Of a stretch of 64,000 bases of DNA, positions 47,763 to 58,713 are shown piece after piece. Position 1 is the stretch's first letter. Each line of letters starts with the position of its first letter. Both the position numbers and the translations under genes were made by a program. A model generated the notes under the pieces. The model saw nothing but the letters and a program-made list of their open reading frames with translations, was not told the DNA's origin and ran no database searches. Source of the stretch: Argopecten irradians (Eukaryota > Mollusca > Bivalvia > Pectinida > Pectinidae); contig NC_091134.1 in NCBI RefSeq assembly GCF_041381155.1, forward strand, positions 60,481,467 through 60,545,466. Reading direction: 5' to 3'.

Positions 47763-49751
47763 GCAAAGGAAATTTACAGGATGCATTTTTCTGGATCCCA
47801 GCTGCCATCTCCTAAACGGTTGCTGGAGCGATATGAGAAGGCCTATGAACAGGAAAACATCCTCCTGGTGGGTGCTGTGGGAGCGGGGAAGTCTGCCACC
47901 ATCAACACACTGTGTGCCTCACTGTCAGGGGAGAAACTGTACCGTGCTCCTGTAGGCTCTCAGAGTGGAGAGTCTGGCAAAAGGACCACCACTCACCTTA
48001 TATGGTAAATAGCTAACAAAATTTGTCACATTATTTTATGCCATATTTGATAATTGACACTGCTTGAATGTCAATTTTAAAATTGCTTGATTGCAATAGA
48101 AGCAGACGAATTGTTACATATAATTTAACAATTCATAGAAGAGAATATATATTCTTTTCATTAATCAGCAATAACTTTATATAGATTTTAAGTTTAGACA
48201 TTCACATGTTGATCACAAATTAATCAATAATGAGTAATTATTGTGTGCATAATCATTAATCAATCATGGAGCTGGGTCCATTTTATGATACATTATTGAG
48301 ATGTACATGTTATATAGAGGTATTCTAACACCATTCAACTCCCAGTCATCATGGTTATTGAATAATCACACCTGAATTATAAAATATTACAAACTTCCTT
48401 GACAGGTATGACAAATGTGGAATTGAAGAGAAAAGGTTGCAGGAAATGAAAGTACCTAAATACTTCCCTAACTTAGTGGACATGACAGGACTAAACAATG
48501 AAAATTCTTCACAACAGAGAAAACTGCTGGACATGATCCTTACTGGACGGATATGGAACAAGACATCCATCCCAGCCATACAAGATGTCCAAACAACCCA
48601 AGGAGATCGCAAACTTGAGCGGATGTTCCCGTTGGTGTATAGAGGACGGAGGATCCATAAGATCTTGTTTGTGGCAAGTGCTACGGATAGAATTCCTGTA
48701 GAACTTATACGATGTGTGAAGAGTGTGGCCCAGCCCGATGGCAGTGCACAGTGCCTGAATCCCAGATGTAAGTATACATTATCTATAGTTATACCTACAG
48801 CTGTAAACAAGATCTTGTCTTTACAATTTGTTTATTAAATGTCATATGAATAGTTATAGTCATTAAAGGACATATAATGTGTTTCAGAGTAAACCGTAGT
48901 CAAGGGAGATAACTCTGGTTAGAATGAATTGCCCCGTGGGATTTTCAAAATTTAATCACAAATCTATCTCAACCCATGATCTGAATCAAAGCGACACGGT
49001 CAGAATTAACTATAGATTTATTAACTAAAAACTTAAGTCATTTTTCACTATTTTAAAGAAAATGTATGATTAAGTTTATGACTGTTTGAAAATAAAAGAA
49101 CTGATCTTATGATCAGAGGCAAATTTCTCAACCTGTGGATGTTTTCATTTGAATGAACATAATGTTATTTATAGATTAATGTAAGTCTCGGTATATTTTC
49201 ATTGGCAAAAGGTCAGTCTTGACATCATATTAAGTCAATTTACTATAATCAGATTCTAAAAATAAATAAGCCTTTGAATAAAATTTATTATCTTCTGAAA
49301 TCCAATATATAATATATATTTGTACATCATAAATGTTCTTGTTTCAGATATTCCAATATTTGGCATACTTACAAAGCCTGACCTGATTTCCAAAACAGAA
49401 GTAGATTTGAAGAAAAAGGAACAAGAATTTCTGGAATGCCTTGGAATTAATGCTGATACCTCTTACTCTTTGTGGAAAAACAGTGCCTCCGGTGACTGCA
49501 GTTTCTCAATCCTAGAGTTCATGGACAAATTATTCTCACCGAATGTTCGTCATGTTTTGGATGAAATATCCATAGTGAAGCTATGGATGGCGGACCTGTA
49601 TGAAAACCCTGTTCTTCTACTTGCAATACTTGTAGCTATTGTGGGTACAGGTCTTGCAATCAACCTATGCTTTCCAATATATGAAATGATGGAAAATCTC
49701 CTTGGAGTTCCCATGTTCATCAAGAAATTTTTCAAATTCTTAGGTATTTAG
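47763..49751 (+). CDS. IFI44-like P-loop GTPase with C-terminal membrane segment
   Basis: Three exons: 47763-48004, 48406-48767 and 49348-49751, with GT-AG introns (gtaaat/gacag, gtaagt/ttcag) whose phases join cleanly. From ATG 47781 the product has 329 residues. G1 is GAVGAGKS (31-38), a possible G2 is TTT (69-71), G3 is DMTG (100-103) and G4 is TKPD (204-207). LVDMTGL, LLDMILTGRI and KILFVASATD line up with the IFI44/IFI44L family as I remember it, proteins linked to antiviral responses. A hydrophobic helix (about 284-307) follows the G domain, then a basic tail KKFFKF, suggesting a tail-anchored protein; I do not expect that in vertebrate IFI44. No TLDc domain is seen. The frame stays open upstream of the ATG to an acceptor at 47761-47762, so an upstream coding exon is possible; ATG 47781 is the first methionine and has A at -3. 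Confidence 0.88.
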
Positions 49752-49957
49752 GGTTACCTGATGTTTGATTTTGCTGTCAATCAAAATTGATAAAAGATTA
49801 AAATTATATTTAGGACAAGATATATTTGGATAAGGTATAACAACTACAGTTGAATTAGAATATATGAAATGTTTGACTTTATTTTGGAGGGGGGGAATAC
49901 ATATGAATGGCCAATTTTTTTATACAGAAATACTGGGCTTTAATTATTTTTAAGTCA

Positions 49958-49963
49958 AATAAA
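49958..49963 (+). terminator. possible polyadenylation signal of the GTPase gene
   Basis: AATAAA 207 bp after the stop codon. It is the first clear signal downstream of the gene. Confidence 0.4.
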
Positions 49964-50129
49964 TGCATTTTTCCAATAATTCACTTTTTCTATGAAAATT
50001 TTTTTTTTTTATACTTGGTAAATGAATTAGAACTACATGTACAGGTACAATGTGCATCGATAAGGTTGTTTTAGCCTTTATTCAAAGTTTACAGGTTGTC
50101 AATAATTGTCTTTATTTTACTTTATTTTT

Positions 50130-50420
50130 ATTTTTTAGGACCTTAGTTGTACATATTGCATTTTGGGACTGATCAGTCAACATGATGGTCGACCGGCCGC
50201 TATCTTAGATTTTGTTAGTTGAACTTTGTTACCGCTATTTTTCACTAAGTTCTAAAGGGATCTGTCTCAAATTTCAAATGAAGGTTCCTCTAGTACCCTA
50301 GTTGTGCATAGTGCATTTTGTGACCGATCGGTCAGCAAGATGGCCGACCGGTTGCCATCTTGGGTTTCAATAGTTGAGGTTCAAAAAGCAGAGAAAAGAT
50401 CCCTCTATCATATGTCAGAC
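50130..50420 (+). repeat. two diverged copies of an interspersed repeat, ~155 bp apart
   Basis: CTTAGTTGTACATATTGCATTTTGGGACTGATC with GATGGTCGACCGGCCGC (50142-50205) matches CCTAGTTGTGCATAGTGCATTTTGTGACCGATC with GATGGCCGACCGGTTGC (50297-50360). The phrase on the theme AAGATGGCCGACCG looks familiar from bivalve repeats. An 82-codon ORF at 50304 is repeat-derived. Confidence 0.7.
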
Positions 50421-51390
50421 ATAGATCATTCTTTGGTAGGCGCCAAGATCCCTCTGGGATCTCTTGTTACTAAAACATATAGATTGCTATTGATGTTCAT
50501 AATTAAATCATCAAACTGCAAAACATGTAAAACAAACTCCACTTCAAAGTGAAAGGGAGTCATGTGATTATGAACTAAGTCATATGCATCATAAATTATT
50601 TTCAAAGAAATGTATATATTCAATGAATCGATTAATGATATACATGTACTAAATGACAAATGCTTTTGCATGTATATTTTTGTACATGTAAACATGTACA
50701 TCATATATTTTTTATGTGCATTTCTAATAATTTGTTACAGTCAATTTGTCATCTTGACATTGATAACGTGTGTTGATATGATAATTATCAATATATTGAT
50801 TGTGGCCCATAGATGTGTGAAATACTCTTAAAATCAGATTTGTATACCTTTTTATATTTTAACCGGGACACATTTTGTAGATTAATTTTTACTTTATGAT
50901 ATACATAGTTTGTGTATGCCTATATCTATTGTTATATTTCTGCTTTATACACAGGGAATTGTTTTGATATTTTCACTTCGTTAGAACAACTGTGATAGTA
51001 GATAGAGCAGCTCTTGAAAATGTAACATAACTGCAAAATTACAACAGAAATCATATTCAAATCTTCAAGAGTATGTAAAAAAAAATGTAACTTAAATATT
51101 GAAACAGTCTGCTTTTTGTGCCGTTATAAAATTGTATATGGTTTCTAGTTTCTATATAGAGTTTATATAAAGCTCACAGTTGTAAAAGCTGCTTTTAGAT
51201 GAAATGTAACTCATTCAGGGATATTCAGTGTTTAGTTGTGAGTAGTTACTATGACAATCACATTTACTGTGTCCATGATATTAAATTTAAGACTGAGTGA
51301 TTTTACTGTTACAATGTAAGCTTGAGAGGTCAGGAGCACATTTATTATGAGAATGTAAGCAATGAGGGCACACTTATGAGAGTGACTTCA
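50421..51390. other. unannotated stretch
   Basis: No gene seen; AT-rich with several TACATGTA words. From 51318 the sequence loosely resembles the following minisatellite (GTAAGCTTGAGAGGTCAGGAGCA). Confidence 0.4.
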
Positions 51391-52460
51391 TGAGATTAAG
51401 ACGCCTACTACATGGTGTCAGGTTGAGAGATCGAGAGCATGGAGAGTGATACGCCTACTACAAGGTGTCAGCTTGAGAGATTGAGAGCATGGAGAGTGAG
51501 ACGCCTACTACATGGTGTCAGCTTGAGAGATTGAGAGCATGGAGAGTGAGACCCCTACTACATGGTGTCAGGTTGAGAGATTGAGAGTATGGAGAGTGAG
51601 ACGCCTACTACATGGTGTCAGGTTGAGAGATTGAGAGCATGGAGAGTGATACGCCTACTACATGGTGTCAGGTTGAGAGATTGAGAGCATGGAGATTAAG
51701 ACGCCTACTACATGGTGTCAGGTTGAGAGATTGAGAGCATGGAGAGTGAGACGCTACTACAAGGTGTTAGCTTGAGAGATTGAGAGCATGGAGAGTGAGA
51801 CACCTAGCTACTACAAGGTGTTAGCTTGAGAGATTGAGAGCATGGAGAGTGAGACACCTAGCTACTACAAGGTGTTAGCTTGAGAGATTGAGAGCATGGA
51901 GAGTGAGACGCCTACTACAATGTGTTAGCTTGAGAGATTGAGAGCATGGAGAGTGAGACGCCTACTACAAGGTGTCAGCTTGAGAGATTGAGAGCATGGA
52001 GAGTGAGACACCTAGCTACTACAAGATGTTAGCTTGAGAGATTGAGAGCATGGAGAGTGAGACGCCTACTACATGGTGTCAGCTTGAGAGATTGAGAGCA
52101 TGGAGAGTGAGACGCCTACTACAAGGTGTCAGCTTGAGAGATTGAGAGCATGGGGAGTGAGACACCTAGCTACTACAAGATGTTAGCTTGAGAGATTGAG
52201 AGCATGGAGATTAAGACGCCTACTACATGGTGTCAGGTTGAGAGATTGAGAGCATGGAGAGTGAGATGCCTACTACATGGTGTCAGGTTGAGAGATTGAG
52301 AGCATGGAGAGTGAGACGCCTACTACAAGGTGTCAGCTTGAGAGATTGAGAGCATGGAGAGTGAGACGCCTACTACAAGGTGTCAGCTTGAGAGATTGAG
52401 AGCATGGAGAGTGAGACACCTAGCTACTACAAGATGTTAGCTTGAGAGATTGAGAGCATG
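51391..52460 (+). repeat. minisatellite, 50-bp and 54-bp unit types, about 21 copies
   Basis: The unit runs GAGAGTGAGACGCCTACTAC, then ATGGTGTCAG, then GTTGAGAGATTGAGAGCATG. A second type carries the 4-bp insertion CTAGCTACTAC in place of CTACTAC, usually with GTTAGC instead of GTCAGC. The 54-bp type appears singly and in pairs among 50-bp units. The unit is unrelated in sequence to the other 50-bp array at 36.3-40.2 kb. Confidence 0.96.
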
Positions 52461-53096
52461 TGTGAAAATGTCAGAAAGCCTGAGGGATTAATCTTGGTAA
52501 ATCTATTTTTGATCTTGAGTATCTTTTTAAGGAAGAGAGTATTATTCATTTCATTTACATGTATTTTCTTCATAGTTTTGTTCATATTTGTTATATAATT
52601 ACATATTCCATCATTGTCAATCTACCTGCAAACTGAATTAAATCATTATAATAACATATGTCAGTTGAATGTGAGTGTTCTTTACATGTACATGTATATC
52701 ATATTATGTATTATCATCTTTTTGTGTGATATCTCTGATTAAATCTTATCATATTTTGAAAAGAAAATTGTATCTTCATTTGAATTTGATGTCAATTTCA
52801 AATGACTTTTACACAAAAAGTAAATGATATTTAAAACCATTTCAGAACCTATAATGCTACATGTATACCTTGTCCCTGATGTATACAATGCTCAACCCAA
52901 TCATGCCAATCAGAGACTGGTTATAAACATAAGGAGATGGGAAATTAAAATTTGACTTAATGAAAGTAATTGGAATATTATGCCAAGAATAATAATTGAA
53001 ATAATACTGATCCTAATTATTAATAGGATGTTATATAGGGGAGACTGAATTACAACATTTACAAAAATCAACCATTTTTCACATTTTTTGTCCATA
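52461..53096. other. unannotated stretch
   Basis: No gene or repeat recognised. Confidence 0.4.
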
Positions 53097-53187
53097 TTTA
53101 AACCATAGGTTTACAACGCGCAAAAAAAAATACTAAAAATGCTCAGTCTTTTTAGTGTTTTTTGAGCGTCGTAAACCTGTGTTTAAA
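53097..53187. mobile_element. short hairpin element
   Basis: Arms of about 40 bp (53097-53139 and 53149-53187) pair around a 9-bp loop: AAACCATAGGTTTACAAC faces GTAAACCTGTGTTTAAA with A/T-run neighbours. It is probably a very short MITE or its relic. Confidence 0.6.
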
Positions 53188-53387
53188 CCTATGGTTAGCT
53201 ATGAGGATCAGTGTTCAACTGTTACAAATACAAATAAGTCATTTTATTCCATTGATACAAATGTGATAATGTGTTATATATGTATTGACATTGACCCGCA
53301 TTTTCTTCTAAAGAATCAATTTTGTTCAAATAAATAATTCGTAAAATGATCAAATGTGATTCCCTCCTATCTTTTTTTTTCTTCCAG

Positions 53388-53444
53388 ACGTCACCTCCGC
53401 CACAACCCAAAAGTGATGAAGTAGGCACGTTCATTGATGTTTAA
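53388..53444 (+). CDS. possible terminal coding exon of an unknown gene
   Basis: A strong acceptor, pyrimidine tract CTTTTTTTTTCTTCCAG, is followed by an 18-codon frame TSPPPQPKSDEVGTFIDV and a stop, in GC-richer sequence. It could be the last exon of an upstream plus-strand gene. Joined to the GTPase exon 3 at a weak GTATTT site it would be read in another frame and stop after about nine residues. No partner exon is identified, so this is tentative. Confidence 0.2.
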   Translation, partial: TSPPPQPKSDEVGTFIDV

Positions 53445-53738
53445 CATAATTTTTGTTAATGCAGAATGTTCTGCAAGATTTTAAAAACTTTCGATTTTAA
53501 TGAAACTTGGTAAATGCCTAGTTGATTATTTTTGGTAGATTGTCTTTATAAAATACCAATACAACTTTCACTAAGCCGATTTATATATTGTTTGTTTTGC
53601 CAATATCAAAAGTTTAATGCAATAAAACATTTTAAAACCATTCTACATAATAATAATTTTATATAGAAATATTTGATTTTACTAATTTCGCAAAACTAAT
53701 AAAAGTCGTTATATAAATTCCTTAAAAATCTTCTTAAA

Positions 53739-53753
53739 GGGGAGGTAACTCAG
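53739..53753 (+). repeat. AAGGGAGATAACTC-like motif
   Basis: AAGGGGAGGTAACTC here; related words lie at about 29895, 42721 and 48902 (CAAGGGAGATAACTC). The word is familiar from mollusc repeats. Confidence 0.35.
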
Positions 53754-54605
53754 TATAGTTAATATTCTATCCGTCAATGTAGTTTTTGAATACAGTACAA
53801 TACATGTAGATATTTAACACACATTACAAATATCAGTAGCATTTTGATTATATCAGTAATAGTAAGTGAATAACAAAATTATATCAAAAATCCATACTGG
53901 ACAGTACATATAGTGAATAAATTTCAATCTTTTTAAATTAGTCTAATTCCGCTCCACTAAGATACTCTGTGTCAAATTTTAATTAGATTGAAATAAACTG
54001 TTGAATGGTCGAATGAGTTATTATGATAATTGTTGATGTAGTTTGGGTACATATTGAAACGGAATCATATGTGATTACAAAACCAAAAAAGTTGGAAAAT
54101 CTTAATTCAAAAACAGCTGCTAGACGGGAGATACAATTAATATAGATAGCACACATTTATCTGTTTAGCCATTTTAACATTATAGACCTATATATATATA
54201 TATATCATCAGGGACGTGGTCGGGTTAAAACAATTAGGTTGCATACGGGCATCCCCTCCAAACAAGAAATGAATATGTGCATATATTGTATATGTATCCT
54301 CTTTTGGCGTAGCGATTTTTTGGTATTCTGAAATCGAAATTACTTCCATTTTTCTTTTTTCTTTTTGAAAAAAAATTCTTTGCATGAAACTGGATAATTC
54401 TAAATGAAAACCCTTCTATTTCTTGGCAAATTCATTTGAATTATGGATATACAATGTATATATCTAATTGTATGTTTAGTACACGTTATTTGCATCAATG
54501 ATATTTTAATATCAATGTCCCAAAGATGAGTGTATACTACTGTATATCAGCTATAATTATTTAAAATATGAACCTTATGAGTAACCCTTGGGATATCAAG
54601 ATGGC
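53754..54605. other. unannotated stretch with a TA microsatellite
   Basis: No gene seen. A (TA) run lies at 54188-54206. Confidence 0.4.
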
Positions 54606-54613
54606 ATATGATA

Positions 54614-55388
54614 CAGGGCTGGGGAAATGTACTCGTCCGCTCGTCTAGACGAGTGGATTTGGCCATCGGACGAGTGAATGTTGACATCACGCTTGTCCGT
54701 TGGACGAGTGAAAAATTCTGACAGTGACTATATGACCTACACCTTATTAATTGTATCGTTTCTCGATAAATTTATATAGGGTCTGACATTCGTAACGGTT
54801 TCTTAAAAATACGACGAAGCAATGATAAGCTTTCGCTTTCTGCGTCATTCTAGGAATTCCCGACTTTCGTTTTCAATGCGCATGCGCGTGTACAGCATTG
54901 TAACATGAATAAATCCGAGGTCTATTGATATCGTAATCAAGAGTCTAGAGGTGTATCGAAAAACAAGATGTCATAGCGAAATTTGCTTCATTTTTTTGCG
55001 ACATTCGCCTCAAAAAAATCTTACCAGAAGCTAATGGAGTTAAAAATGATATATACCTACTACATTGGAAAGTAAGTTAAAATATCGACCCTTTAAAAAG
55101 ATATCTTTTTTTATAACACTTGCATACAAAATTGTTTGGGAATTAAATGTTCTGTCAGTCTTCCTGTAAAACTGTCTGTTAGTCATGTTATCCCGAATCG
55201 GCATCAATACAGTTCTAACAATCAAATGGATATATCTAAAACCACTGTCGGTTAATATATACAGTCACATCTACTTATTTATCTGACAAATATTGCGGAC
55301 AAGTAAAAATGTCATTCGGACGAGTAGATTGTGATGAAGCACTTGTCCGACGGACGAGTACATTTCAAAGTTTTTCCGCGGCCCTGTG
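54614..55388. mobile_element. hAT-like non-autonomous element
   Basis: Flanked by the 8-bp direct repeat ATATGATA (54606-54613 and 55389-55396). The ends are CAGGGCTGGGG on the left and the inverse of CACAGGGCCGCGG on the right. Both sub-terminal regions (54627-54715 and 55290-55365) are filled with ACTCGTCC/GGACGAGT words in both orientations, forming imperfect inverted arms; GAAATGTACTCGTCCG appears at both. The right end has 2 extra bases, so the exact border is uncertain. The 550-bp middle has no transposase. Confidence 0.7.
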
Positions 55389-55396
55389 ATATGATA

Positions 55397-56028
55397 AACT
55401 GTCCCCGACTCGGGAAACAAACTAAAGTCAAACTACATGTAAATGACTTGGGATATACGTAAATGAACAGCATTGACTCTAAAGTTCGCTGGGTTTTTTT
55501 CTCCAGAGACCGGGGTCCAGTGCCCAGTTCCTTGAACATTCCTTAGATTTAACACATTTTAAGAAAGGCTCGTTTACTTATGATTTTCCCTTAATTAATT
55601 TTTGTAATGCTTTCCTACGGATAATTTTAAGTTAAGGAATTCCTTAAGTTAAGGAATGTTCATGAAACTGGGCCTAGATCTCGGTTATCATAGGCATGAC
55701 TTACAGTTTCATTTGAATAAATTTTCCCAATGAGTATCTCTTATAATAATAAGAGCCAATGATATCATATCTTAATGAGTTACATATTAATTTATTGTGA
55801 TTATGGATAGATTTGCTGAGTGGAATGATTGGGTAAATTTCTACCCTTTGTATAACATTAGATAAACCTCTAAGGTAGAACGTAATTGCAAAGACAACAT
55901 AAAATTAATCATTTTCATAAATCGGGGAACATGTGCTTGAACATACAGTAACTAAGTTTTCCGTTGAAAGAAATGCAGATTAAGAACTTAAACGGAAGTG
56001 GGCATTTTATCATCCTCCTTCATTAGCA
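55397..56028. other. unannotated stretch
   Basis: No gene seen. A self-complementary run around TTAAGGAATTCCTTAAG lies at 55633-55650. Confidence 0.4.
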
Positions 56029-56217
56029 ATGATTTGCACAATTTTTATCTGGGTTTGCTTTGTTATGCTGACAGTCCTCAGCTATCCGGAAGAAATGCAT
56101 ATGGTAGATGGATACGTGTGTTTTCACTGTTTTTGGGCGATTTGGTGTGGTACGTCTCGTTGTAAACTAATAACGGGGAATGTTGTTGACATAAATTATA
56201 TTGCTATCTCACTGTAA
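56029..56217 (+). CDS. possible first exon of a small secreted protein
   Basis: The ATG opens a hydrophobic leader (MICTIFIWVCFVMLTVLS) followed by YPEEMHMVDGYVCFHCF, which looks like a signal peptide and the start of a cysteine-containing mature chain. A possible donor, TGTG/GTACGT, lies near 56146. If it is not spliced, the ORF ends after 62 codons. No second exon could be identified. Confidence 0.2.
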   Translation: MICTIFIWVCFVMLTVLSYPEEMHMVDGYVCFHCFWAIWCGTSRCKLITGNVVDINYIAISL

Positions 56218-56472
56218 CATACTCCCGGAGATACATCACACCCTTCCCGGTCACCAAGCTGTGAACGCAAAGCAGGATCAGACTTTCGGGACTATTGATT
56301 ATGACCACGCATGCATGGTCAGGTAACAGAACCTATGGTCTTTCTAAATGAGGATGAATTGGCAACTCTGAGCTATAACATCGTGACAGATGTATCAATT
56401 TCAGCTGGAATGAAAAAATTAAACTATTTTGTGTGGGTTTTGTTCTTATCCTTATTCGTAAAGAGTTTCGGT

Positions 56473-56807
56473 TGATGACATCCTCGATACTCCAGGGGTT
56501 CCGATCACTTACGATCTCTACACCCTGAACTATCTCATAGTAAAACCGAAGGCAGCTCAGCGGAAAACATATGAACGAATCACAGGCCTGCAAAAAATCC
56601 TTTAAAGACTAGTGAAAGAGTGACGCCGAACTCCAAAGCCACACAGCCAACCACAGTGTACCGTTATACCGCTCTTTTGATGTACATTAAAGGACTAAAT
56701 TACCTGTTCTTTTCTGTTGTGTCCAGTTTACTAATGTATGAGATAGTCCAGGGGTGTAGAGATCGTAAGTGATCGGAACCCCTGGAGTATCGAGGATGGG
56801 TTGATGA
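56473..56807. mobile_element. MITE-like element with ~65-bp inverted arms
   Basis: Left arm 56473-56538 contains CCTCGATACTCCAGGGG and GATCACTTACGATCTC. The right arm 56740-56807 carries their inverse, CCCCTGGAGTATCGAGG and GAGATCGTAAGTGATC. The arms match at about 60 of 65 positions by eye, around a 200-bp middle with no ORF of note. Confidence 0.75.
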
Positions 56808-57474
56808 TAGAATAGACAAGACATTGCTGTGATGTGGAGAAATATTTATCTCGTAAGAATTGTATGATAGATTCAATTATAATCGAATTCGTCCTTAGCC
56901 CACATAGACATATTAGTTCTTAAGGAAGAATCCATTGTTACCTTAATATATCAGTTGAAGGAAATAGTCAATAAACCAAGATATAGATAAGTTATCTGTG
57001 TTTTAATAACTGACAAAAATATACAATCCGATTAATTCCACTGATATGCCAATTACAGTGGGCACAATATATGTCTTTCTATAACAGAGAGCACACCGTT
57101 TTGTTAAAAGTCTTGCTTCTACCCCATGGAACTCATGATTATGAAAGGAAACGACGATTGATTAAGATACTGTCTCTCATTGATGTTATTTTCATTTGAC
57201 TTGGGAATAATATGATGTATATTTTGTAAATAACTTGACTTTATTTAAAACATCAATGAATAGTGGGAATGGCTACATGGCTATGTGCATATCTAGGACA
57301 ACATAATTAATAGAATTGAACATAAAGCCAAGCCAGACGAGTGACCGCGAAAATAAGCAATAAAAGAACCCCTACGTATACAGACTGAAACTGCTCAATG
57401 TATTGTTAACCAATAATTTCCCTTATACATGTATATTGCTTATTTATTCATATTTTTTCCTCTATCAAAAAAGG
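56808..57474. other. unannotated stretch
   Basis: No gene seen. Confidence 0.4.
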
Positions 57475-57632
57475 ACCAAACGACTTAGTATTTTTCTTCA
57501 GTTACAAAAGTTACTTACTTTACACCATTACCACCATTGAAAAGTCTGAGCTTCTTATTTTAGTTCAAGATAAAAATATAAAAAATAATTAATTGCATCC
57601 CGAAAAAATTCCGTGGCACTATGTCCTATATG
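57475..57632 (-). repeat. interspersed repeat, minus-strand copy
   Basis: Reverse complement partner of 44450-44585 (CAAAAGTTACTTACTTTAC, ATTACCACCATTGAAAAGT, CGTGGCACTAT). Confidence 0.85.
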
Positions 57633-58713
57633 AAATGCAGTACTGATTGTGCATGCACCGATAGCAAAATCAATTATCTTAAATTATTTTTTGTGTTAAT
57701 GAGACATATATATATACGATTAAACACCAATTATTGTTCAAATTATGGGTACAATTTATGCTCTGTCGGCGGTGGATACTCTATATGACAGTAAAACCAT
57801 TTTTGGAATATGTTCATCATTGGTGCAATGAATTTTTAGAATTAGCGGAATGATTTTCTTGGATGTTACTTGGTATGTCTTTTACAATTGACTTTTCCTT
57901 TCAAAATGTATTTTACGTTTTACTTATCTTTTGAAGAATTGTATTACATGTATTTATATATAACCTTTTCATATATTGTGAACGGAATTATCGTTTATGA
58001 TGAAAGAATTGTTGTGAAGCGAAGAATAACTACCAACAGACAATGAAATCCCACAAATAGATCTCTGATAAACCTGCCGAAAATAATTGTATGCAGTTCC
58101 AGAAATCATTGCAATGACCATTGTTCTTATTTGTAGCATTCAACTAAAACTGGCACATCTATGGCTATCTACAATGACGATTTTCATCTTGAAATTTCGA
58201 AGTGTGCTTCGCGCGTCTTTGAATACTTACCATGAGGTAAATCGATTATTAATGTCCATAGAGTTCAAAATTGTACTGTCCAGTGGAGATAGACCGATAG
58301 ACAAATTCGGGCCAGTGTTTGTCATAATCAGAAACGGCCTCTAGGAGCAACTCGGCAATAATATATTTACAGTAATATACTTTTAATAGAAATATCGTTC
58401 AAGTATTACAAGATGTATATTTTTTTCATTACTATAACTTTAATAAATATTGATATTTCATATGCATACAAAAATGAAACTTACAGTAAACAAAACACAA
58501 TAATTAATGTTCTACTGGCCAGAATACAAAAGTTCACAAATCTCGGATATTTTGTTCCTTGCATATTTGTTGTTTTACAGCAGCGCATTTAGTTTTTGTC
58601 CTTTCACATGAAACAGAAGCAGCAAATTATCCACGATTCAAACGTTCGCCACAATATTATGTTGAAATCCTGGTAAAGCTTTTAAATCCACACAACGCTG
58701 ATTAAGATCGATA
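57633..58713. other. unannotated stretch and 3' flank of the cysteine-rich peptide gene
   Basis: No separate gene seen. The ORF at 58087-58344 (+) has no defensible feature. The 3' untranslated region of the minus-strand gene should begin at 58713 and run leftward; I see no canonical AATAAA on that strand. Confidence 0.35.
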
